This document shows positions 41,631-47,579 of a stretch of 47,579 nt of DNA, piece by piece (the first letter of the stretch is position 1; every line of letters starts with the position of its first letter). The translations under genes were made by a program, and so were the position numbers. The notes under the pieces were generated by a model that saw nothing but the letters and a program-made list of their open reading frames with translations, did not search any database and was not told the DNA's origin. This DNA is from an uncultured Spirochaetaceae bacterium (GTDB lineage Bacteria; Spirochaetota; Spirochaetia; Sphaerochaetales; Sphaerochaetaceae): positions 1 to 47,579 of the forward strand of contig CALXLB010000002.1 of the NCBI GenBank assembly GCA_944389085.1. The letters run 5' to 3'.

Positions 41631-43006
41631 GCTTCTCCCTCCACTGCTTTGAGAGCCTTGATGGCATCCTCATATCGAAATAAATCACCGGATATCTCTT
41701 CCAGAACTGACTCCAGGCTCCCTCCATGTCTGATCAGAGACGTACATGCATCAAAAACAGCATCATCGCGTAAATTATCAGCAAAGACTCCCAATGCGTA
41801 ATAAAGCGGAGTATGTCCCTCGTCGTTTCTTACATCCACTTCAGCGCCTCTCTCCACCATCCGTGGAATATAAGGACAGAGATCCTCATCCATCGCGGCA
41901 AGATGGAGTACAGTATTTCCATCCTCAAAACGTGTAGACCAGTCATAGCCATACAGCAGAAGGAGATTGAGAAGCCAGTCTTTCTGATAACTGTCTTCGC
42001 GTATCTTCTCAAAGCTCAGCAGGAGGAGATGATTGAGAAAATCCTCTCTGAATTCTTCATCAAGAGCATCAATGAGGAACAGAAGATTAGCTTTCTGTGA
42101 TTCACTTACCAGATAATATGTATCCAGAACAGCTTGATATGAATCGTCATAGAATTCATCTTCCTGCCCGTGTCTCAGCAATGCAGAGACAGCATCGAAC
42201 CTGTAATTCGTAAGTGCATGCCTGAGAGCTGTGCGACTATAGACCATCTTTCCCGGATTGAGGCCTTCTGAACAGAAGAAATCAACGACCTCTCCGCTTC
42301 CTGCATACATCAACGCAGTCTCGCCATCTTCATTCTCGATATCAGCAGGCAACCCCGCATCTACAAAAATCTGGCAGGTTTCCACAGACCCCGATGAAGC
42401 GGCAAGCATCAGGCAATTCCAGTAATTTCCATGCTCATAGAAAACCGAATCTGGATTAGCACCTTTTTCTAAGAGTACTCTGACATTATCCGCCATGCCA
42501 TTCTCAGCAGCAATCATAAGATAATAAGAATCACCTTTCGTATTCAGATTTCCGACCTCATCGGCAAGGAATGCGACGATTGCCGGATTGGTTGAGTGAC
42601 CAGAGGCATAGTACAAAGCATCCTGGGCAGAAGAATATGGAAGAAGGATCTTCACCGCTTCAAGCGTTGCAAGATCAAGTCTGAGCGAAAGGGAGAGTAT
42701 ATCCATATCATTAACTTCAACGCTCATATCAGCACCAGCTTCTATCAAAGCCTCGAACGCTCCTGAATCAGGATTGGAAGAAGCAACCACAGCGATAGGC
42801 AGATTACCAAGAAAGAGTGAATAATCTCCATTATATGGATACCTATAATCACCCGGGTAAAGATCCATATCAGGCTCGAGTCCATTCTCTATAGCCTGAT
42901 ACATCTCTTCAGCTGTTGCTGTGGAAGCGAAATCAAATAGTGTCATATCAGCAAAAAGAGGTGTGATGGTCAATAAAGCCAGGACAGCAAGAACAAATCG
43001 TCTCAT
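41627..43006 (-). CDS. Secreted ankyrin-repeat protein
   Basis: This 459-residue protein begins with a signal peptide (MRRFVLAVLALLTITPLFA) and then consists of ankyrin-like repeats of about 33 residues. Clear copies are DSYYLMIAAENGMADNVRVLLEKGANPD, NCLMLAASSGSVETCQIFVDAGLPAD, DGETALMYA, DGNTVLHLAAMDEDLCPYIPRMVERGAEVD and EGHTPLYYALG. Such proteins bind other proteins; here the target would be in the periplasm or outside the cell. The frame begins at a TTG two codons earlier, but the ATG at 43006 is the natural start. It heads the operon with the two paralogues, whose products are its obvious candidate partners. Confidence 0.85.
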   Translation of the reverse strand: MRRFVLAVLALLTITPLFADMTLFDFASTATAEEMYQAIENGLEPDMDLYPGDYRYPYNGDYSLFLGNLPIAVVASSNPDSGAFEALIEAGADMSVEVNDMDILSLSLRLDLATLEAVKILLPYSSAQDALYYASGHSTNPAIVAFLADEVGNLNTKGDSYYLMIAAENGMADNVRVLLEKGANPDSVFYEHGNYWNCLMLAASSGSVETCQIFVDAGLPADIENEDGETALMYAGSGEVVDFFCSEGLNPGKMVYSRTALRHALTNYRFDAVSALLRHGQEDEFYDDSYQAVLDTYYLVSESQKANLLFLIDALDEEFREDFLNHLLLLSFEKIREDSYQKDWLLNLLLLYGYDWSTRFEDGNTVLHLAAMDEDLCPYIPRMVERGAEVDVRNDEGHTPLYYALGVFADNLRDDAVFDACTSLIRHGGSLESVLEEISGDLFRYEDAIKALKAVEGEA

Positions 43007-43119
43007 TCCCAAAGTTTAATGTACGTTCCATATAATGTAAAACTTTTTAGTCAGAAATTATGAATGCTTGAAAAGCACAGGATATTGCCATCCAATGTAC
43101 AATGAATCACCATTGAACC

Positions 43120-44145
43120 ATGGAAAGAACAATCAGCGTACGCAGTCTAGTGACAGATAGGAAGCGCAACGAACTTATCGCTCTGGGAAGGGAGAAGGAG
43201 AAAGAGCTTCTGAAAGCAGAGATCATCCACTCTCTGCTCTTTTCAGATCTTGTCATTGCACCCAGCCTTGAAGGCGGCAAACTTGGTTACTTCTCCCCCT
43301 CAGACCGTCTGATAGTTCTTTCCGAGGAAGCTGTACGCGGTACCGATGATGAGACTGTACGCAATATCTTCCTCCACGAGCTTTCACATGCTCTGGACCT
43401 GATGCTCAGTGGTACGCTTACAGGGCATTCTTCTTCATTCAGACGGTGCTGTCAGCTTCTCGGAGTCTCTCCAGGCTTCGAGAAAAGCCATGTAAAGACT
43501 GCCGTCAGGGTTTTTGAAGAAAGGCGAGATAAAATAAAGAAGCTGCTGGCACTATCGTCATCGCCTTTCGAGAACGAAGCACAGGAAGCGATAAAGAAAG
43601 CAAAAGAGCTGATGGCAAAAGCTGGCATAAAGGATGAAGAGGACGAGAGGATCTACATGGTTCCGCTCTATGCGGCAAAACGCTACCTGTTCTCAACACG
43701 CGTACTTCTCAACTATGTAGCCTCAGTCACTGGTGTCTATATCGTCATCTCCCAGGAGCGGGATGGGACGAAAACAGCAATCGCATATGGCTCTCTCGAA
43801 GAGACGGAAGCATCCATCTATCTCTATGATTACATTACCTCATCTGCCGAACGGGAGATAAGGAAAATGAGAAGAGACGGGATAAGAATCGAGAAAGACA
43901 GCTTCATACGCGGCATTGTGAATGTACTTTCCCAGCACACTGCGGACAGCACTGCTGACAACGCTCTCATTCTCATTCAGAACAATAACAAGAACCTCGC
44001 GAAGAAGATCGTATTCCAGAGCGTGAGAATCACGGAAAGTGCTGTGCGGACATACAGCTGGAACCCTGAGAGCTTCGAGAAAGGCAAAGGTTTCGGTTCA
44101 AAACTCAGCATCCCATCCAGAATCGAGAGGAAAGAACTCAAATAG
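43120..44145 (+). CDS. SprT-like zinc peptidase domain fused to DUF2786
   Basis: This 341-residue protein joins two recognisable parts. Residues about 10-130 look like a SprT/Spartan-type zinc metalloprotease: FLHELSHALD gives HExxH at 86-90, and GHSSSF supplies a third possible ligand, H103. Residues about 137-172 (KIKKLLALSSSPFENEAQEAIKKAKELMAKAGI) match DUF2786. The C-terminal 170 residues show the basic, strand-rich pattern often found after DUF2786. DUF2786 proteins are frequent in phages and are of unknown function; SprT-like proteins cut DNA-crosslinked proteins. No signal peptide, so it should be cytoplasmic. No strong Shine-Dalgarno is seen; TACAAT at 43098-43103 may be a -10. Confidence 0.75.
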   Translation: MERTISVRSLVTDRKRNELIALGREKEKELLKAEIIHSLLFSDLVIAPSLEGGKLGYFSPSDRLIVLSEEAVRGTDDETVRNIFLHELSHALDLMLSGTLTGHSSSFRRCCQLLGVSPGFEKSHVKTAVRVFEERRDKIKKLLALSSSPFENEAQEAIKKAKELMAKAGIKDEEDERIYMVPLYAAKRYLFSTRVLLNYVASVTGVYIVISQERDGTKTAIAYGSLEETEASIYLYDYITSSAEREIRKMRRDGIRIEKDSFIRGIVNVLSQHTADSTADNALILIQNNNKNLAKKIVFQSVRITESAVRTYSWNPESFEKGKGFGSKLSIPSRIERKELK

Positions 44146-44156
44146 CACTGCCAGTT

Positions 44157-44186
44157 ATGACAAGAAGATGGAGTTGTTGCTATAAT
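44157..44186 (+). promoter_or_regulatory. Promoter of the aroA operon
   Basis: ATGACA (44157-44162), 18 bases and a perfect TATAAT (44181-44186) precede aroA. The expected start at about 44193 coincides with the aroA ATG at 44194, and there is no Shine-Dalgarno, pointing to a leaderless mRNA. Confidence 0.6.
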
Positions 44187-44193
44187 TCCCTCC

Positions 44194-45456
44194 ATGATTT
44201 CACTCGAACCGAAGAGGCTGCAGGGAACTGTGGAAATCCCTGCCTCAAAGAGCCAGACCATCAGGGCTTTTCTTATTGCCGCAGCAGCAAAAGGAAAGTC
44301 TGTCATACATCATCCGCTGCTCTCTTCCGACACGCTTTCAGCTATTGAAGCGGTAAAAGCACTGGGGGCAGATGTCTCATTCTCTGCAGACAATAAGACT
44401 GCATATGTCACATCAAATGGATTACAGGCAGAAAAAGGAACTGTAATAGACGCGGGAAACAGCGGAACTACGCTTTACCTGCTTCTGCCAATGCTTGGCA
44501 CACTCTCAGAAGAGGTGACGATTACAGGCGATGACCAGCTCAGAAAACGACCTGTGGGGCCTCTCTCCGCAGCACTGCAAGCACTAGGAGCTGAAAGCAA
44601 AGACTGCGATGGAAAGCCTCCTGTAAGCATAAAAGGGCCAATCAGAGGAGGACGCACTGTGATAGAGTGCAGAACAAGCCAGTATCTTTCAGGCCTGCTG
44701 CTCGCCTCTCCCCTCTCGACAGGACGCACTGTGATAGATTGCCCAATCCTTTTCGAAAAGCCATATGTGACACTTACCCTCAGATGGCTCGATAAAGAAG
44801 GCATTGAATATACTATCAGTGATGATTACATGCATGCGGAAATCGAAGGCGGACAGGTATACAAGCCTTTCGAGGAATATATCCCAGGGGATTTCTCCTC
44901 CGCTTCATTCTTCTTTGTCGCAGCAGCCATCTCCGGTACTTCCATCACCGTCCAAGGCCTCGACAAGGATGATCCACAGGGGGACAAAGCCATTCTCTCA
45001 ATCCTTGAGAAAATGGGAGCAAGAATCGAATGGAACGGAAATGCAGTGACTGTCACAGGACCGGAGAGGCTTTCCGGCGGAGAATTCGATCTCAATGCCA
45101 TTCCGGACACGCTTCCTATCCTCGCCATAGCTGCAGCGGCAGCCTGCGGGGATACTCATCTTACCAATGTCTCACAGGCAAGGATCAAGGAAACGGACAG
45201 GATAAAGTGCATGCATGAAAACCTTGCACGGCTCGGAGTCGAAGCTGAGGAAGAGAGCGATGGGCTGTTAATCCACGGCAGAGGTAAGATACAGGGAGCC
45301 AGCGTCAAAGGCTATGGAGACCACAGAATCATCATGTCTATGGCAATAGCCTCTGCAGTCGCTGACGGACCGATAATAATCGATGACGAAAGAGCTGCCG
45401 CTGTCACATTCCCAACCTTTTTTGAATTACTTGATACACTAAGGAGCAGATTATGA
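44194..45456 (+). CDS. aroA: 3-phosphoshikimate 1-carboxyvinyltransferase (EPSP synthase)
   Basis: This 420-residue protein is AroA, which joins shikimate-3-phosphate and phosphoenolpyruvate on the way to chorismate. Substrate motifs are IPASKSQTIRAFLIAAAAKG (K19, S20, R24), DAGNSGTTLYLLLPML, KRPVGPL and RIKETDRIK. It is of normal length. It is the first of at least four genes joined by ATGA overlaps, but no other shikimate gene is in the window. It lacks a ribosome-binding site because the mRNA probably starts at its ATG. Confidence 0.96.
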   Translation: MISLEPKRLQGTVEIPASKSQTIRAFLIAAAAKGKSVIHHPLLSSDTLSAIEAVKALGADVSFSADNKTAYVTSNGLQAEKGTVIDAGNSGTTLYLLLPMLGTLSEEVTITGDDQLRKRPVGPLSAALQALGAESKDCDGKPPVSIKGPIRGGRTVIECRTSQYLSGLLLASPLSTGRTVIDCPILFEKPYVTLTLRWLDKEGIEYTISDDYMHAEIEGGQVYKPFEEYIPGDFSSASFFFVAAAISGTSITVQGLDKDDPQGDKAILSILEKMGARIEWNGNAVTVTGPERLSGGEFDLNAIPDTLPILAIAAAAACGDTHLTNVSQARIKETDRIKCMHENLARLGVEAEEESDGLLIHGRGKIQGASVKGYGDHRIIMSMAIASAVADGPIIIDDERAAAVTFPTFFELLDTLRSRL

Positions 45457-46463
45457 AGGATTTCAGATCAGATACATTCACACAACCGACGGAAGAGATG
45501 AGAAAAGCCATTTACCAGGCGGAGACAGGAGATGATGTCTACGGAGAAGACCCTACAGCAAACAGGCTGCAGGAAATGGCAGAGGAGATTACCGGAAAAG
45601 AAGAATCTCTTATAGTCTCATCCGGCTGTATGGGAAACCTTATCCCCATGATGATTCATGGAGGCAGAGGCAAAGAGATACTCTGTGCAAAGGAATCACA
45701 CATCGTCAGACATGAAATCGGAGCGATATCATACCTTTCAGGAACACTTCCTGTTTTCGTCCCCTCCGATAACGGAATCATGAAGGCAGAGGATGTGGAG
45801 AAGAATGTGCATGGATATGCATACGATATGTCCGAGACATCTATGATAGAAACAGAGAACACCACATCCGGTCTTATATATCCGCTGGACAATCTGCAGG
45901 CTATTAAGAAAGTCGCTGAACGCCATAATCTCTGGGTGCATCTCGACGGAGCAAGAATCTTCAATGCCTCTGTGGAGAGCGGTATCAGCGTAAAGGATTA
46001 TGCCGCGACCTCCGACGATATCACATTCTGTCTCTCCAAAGGACTTGGCTGCCCTGCGTTCTCCATCCTCTCATCTACAAAGGAATTCATCAGAGAAGCA
46101 AAACGATGCCGCAAGCTTCTTGGCGGGGGTATGCGGCAGATAGGGCTTCTGGCAGCGGCTGGAATCTATGCTCTGGAACATAATATCGGAAGGCTGAAAG
46201 AGGATCATGAGCACAGAGCGGCCATCTCAGCAGCCCTGGCGGCAACAGACTGGGTCGACATCGCAATCTCTTCCACCAATATGATATTCTTCACATCGCG
46301 CTACCCTATCGCTTCCATCGTCGAAGCTTTCAGGAAGAAGGGTGTACTCTTCCTAGAAGATGGAGGAATGGGAAGAATCGTGACATCGCTGAACAACACA
46401 GATGAAGACACTGAAGAGACTGTCAAGATCATCGAGAACATAGAGGCATCGGACTTTGTATGA
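45453..46463 (+). CDS. Low-specificity L-threonine aldolase / beta-eliminating lyase family
   Basis: This 336-residue PLP enzyme begins FRSDTFTQPTEEMRKAIYQAETGDDVYGEDPTANRLQE, the standard threonine-aldolase start. The PLP lysine K196 lies in FCLSKGLGCPAFSIL, and HLDGARIFNASV supplies the cofactor-binding aspartate. It should split L-threonine or L-allo-threonine to glycine and acetaldehyde. The ATGA overlaps with aroA before it and the ferredoxin gene after it make it part of a tightly coupled operon. Confidence 0.9.
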   Translation: MKDFRSDTFTQPTEEMRKAIYQAETGDDVYGEDPTANRLQEMAEEITGKEESLIVSSGCMGNLIPMMIHGGRGKEILCAKESHIVRHEIGAISYLSGTLPVFVPSDNGIMKAEDVEKNVHGYAYDMSETSMIETENTTSGLIYPLDNLQAIKKVAERHNLWVHLDGARIFNASVESGISVKDYAATSDDITFCLSKGLGCPAFSILSSTKEFIREAKRCRKLLGGGMRQIGLLAAAGIYALEHNIGRLKEDHEHRAAISAALAATDWVDIAISSTNMIFFTSRYPIASIVEAFRKKGVLFLEDGGMGRIVTSLNNTDEDTEETVKIIENIEASDFV

Positions 46464-47224
46464 AAACTGAAATCGTAGTCTATACAGGTACAGGCAACAG
46501 CCTTTATGCAGCAAAGCAGTTTCCTGATGCTGAAATCCACTTCATCGAATCACTGCTCTCAGGCGAGTACATGCTCCCGGAAGATACGGAAAGACTGGGA
46601 ATCATCTTTCCAGTCTACTGCTGGGGACTTCCATTCCCTGTAAGAAAGTTCATCAGAGAATATCTTGCCAGCCGCGACAACTCATCTCTAGGGTATGTTT
46701 TCTCCGTTGTGACATGCGGAGCTTTTCCTCTCTATACACTCCATGATCTCTCCCAGAGCCTTGCTTCTGTGGGTATTGCACTCTCATACGGCGCATCAAT
46801 CAAGCTTCCTGACGCATACCTTCCGCTGCAGAAGAAAGCCGTGACAGAGGAAGAAGCGAGAAAGGCAGCAGCAGAAGCTGACCGGAAGCTTGCCGCAATC
46901 ATCGAAGAAACAGAACGCGAGGAAATCAGGATACCACGCAGAGGCCCGGGCTGGAGAATAGTCAGAGCCCTGTCCACAGCTTCAATGAAACCAAGAGAGA
47001 ACAGCAGGCTTCAGATAAACGGAAACTGCACGGGCTGCGGTATCTGTTCTTCAATCTGTCCAGAAGAGAATATAACCATGGAGAACGGAAAAGCTGTTTA
47101 TGGAGATAGATGTATTTCATGCTTCGCCTGCTACCACAGATGCCCCGGGCATGCTATAGATTATAAAGGAGCTGAAGGCCAGTACCATGGACTTGTCAGC
47201 ACAAAGGAGCTGAAAAAAAGATGA
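46460..47224 (+). CDS. EFR1 family flavodoxin-ferredoxin fusion protein
   Basis: This 254-residue protein has an N-terminal flavodoxin-like half (VYTGTGNSLYAAKQF, then IIFPVYCWGLPFPVRKFI) and a C-terminal pair of [4Fe-4S] motifs: CTGCGICSSICP and CISCFACYHRCPGHAI. This layout defines the EFR1 group of anaerobes, presumed cytoplasmic electron carriers, though the partner reactions are not known. It overlaps the threonine-aldolase gene by ATGA on one side and the aminotransferase gene by ATGA on the other. Confidence 0.9.
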   Translation: MKTEIVVYTGTGNSLYAAKQFPDAEIHFIESLLSGEYMLPEDTERLGIIFPVYCWGLPFPVRKFIREYLASRDNSSLGYVFSVVTCGAFPLYTLHDLSQSLASVGIALSYGASIKLPDAYLPLQKKAVTEEEARKAAAEADRKLAAIIEETEREEIRIPRRGPGWRIVRALSTASMKPRENSRLQINGNCTGCGICSSICPEENITMENGKAVYGDRCISCFACYHRCPGHAIDYKGAEGQYHGLVSTKELKKR

Positions 47225-47579
47225 ATTTCGATATAGCAGCTGACAGACGTAATACAAACAGCATCAAGTGGAACAGAGATGCTATCGAGAATATCTCTGC
47301 CAATCCTGTAGCAGAACCATTCTGGGTTGCAGATATGGATTTCCTGCCAGAACCTCATGTACAGGAAGCCGGCAGAGTACTTGCAGGGCTTGGAGTGTAT
47401 GGCTATCCATCATTTCCAAAGGATACAGCAGCTGTCGCTCAATGGCTGAAGCAGAAACATGGCTGGATCATGGCCAAAGAAGACATCATCTTCGCTCAGG
47501 GGCTTCTGCATGCTCTTGCTCTCTCCGTCAATCTCTTCACAGAAAAAGGTGCCTCCCTTCTTGTTCCATCCCCTATGTA
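47221..47579 (+). CDS. MalY/PatB-type PLP aminotransferase (partial, cut by window end)
   Basis: The ATG at 47221 overlaps the preceding stop (ATGA). The visible 119 residues begin MNFDIAADRRNTNSIKWNR and continue with PFWVADMDFLPEPHVQEA and GVYGYPSFP, the characteristic N-terminus of the MalY/PatB cystathionine beta-lyase group of fold-type I aminotransferases. The active-site lysine lies beyond the window. Function would be C-S lyase or aminotransferase. Confidence 0.88.
   Translation, partial: MNFDIAADRRNTNSIKWNRDAIENISANPVAEPFWVADMDFLPEPHVQEAGRVLAGLGVYGYPSFPKDTAAVAQWLKQKHGWIMAKEDIIFAQGLLHALALSVNLFTEKGASLLVPSPM

Overview
The window looks like a chromosome segment of a Gram-negative, probably anaerobic bacterium. 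Its gene mix best fits a gut or host-associated spirochaete (Treponema or Sphaerochaeta type). The evidence is an outer-membrane TolC/RND pump, a TAXI-TRAP transporter, an NfnAB-like electron-bifurcating pair, hexuronate catabolism, an Rpn nuclease and a type II-A CRISPR-Cas locus. No 16S rRNA gene is present, so the phylum is an inference. Most genes prefer C-ending codons, packing is tight (many ATGA overlaps, four convergent pairs that overlap or abut), and GTG and TTG starts are common.

Layout. 1-2485: nfnA-nfnB on the minus strand plus the start of a further gene. 2556-5668: an Rpn nuclease, two small heat-shock proteins behind a sigma-54-like promoter, a YbaK editing protein and a YkgJ cysteine-cluster protein. 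5765-13671: a complete type II-A CRISPR-Cas locus. The array has 28 repeats, 3 of them decayed, with csn2, cas2, cas1 and cas9 all on the minus strand; tracrRNA is divergent on the plus strand just upstream of cas9. 13797-14036: an initiator tRNA with its own promoter and terminator. 14257-17296: TAXI binding protein and fused TRAP permease. 17402-20669: MATE exporter, HAD phosphatase, LUD protein and AlkD-like protein. 20737-22932: a solitary trpB and a YitT membrane protein. 22974-27243: uxuA-gntR-uxuB for glucuronate/fructuronate breakdown, divergent from a nagB-like gene. 27508-32995: a TolC-adaptor-RND operon. 33138-36514: adenine deaminase, then rplM-rpsI-recX behind a strong promoter and a structured leader of about 258 nt. 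36555-43006: a PcrA helicase and RimO, then an operon of three secreted proteins (one ankyrin, two paralogues of unknown function). 43120-47579: a SprT-like/DUF2786 fusion, then aroA, threonine aldolase, an EFR1-type ferredoxin and the start of a MalY/PatB-type aminotransferase, joined by ATGA overlaps.

How the parts work together. The CRISPR locus appears complete and catalytically intact: RuvC and HNH residues, adaptation genes, leader, array and tracrRNA are all present. Its operon is visibly more A/T-rich than its neighbours, which suggests acquisition by transfer. The less-explained items are the three-gene secreted operon at 40114-43006, the SprT/DUF2786 protein, the rplM leader, the heat-shock leader (sigma-54-like promoter plus a hairpin over the Shine-Dalgarno) and a probable leaderless aroA mRNA. 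I did not find an obviously unprecedented multi-gene system; the secreted trio is the best candidate for an undescribed function.
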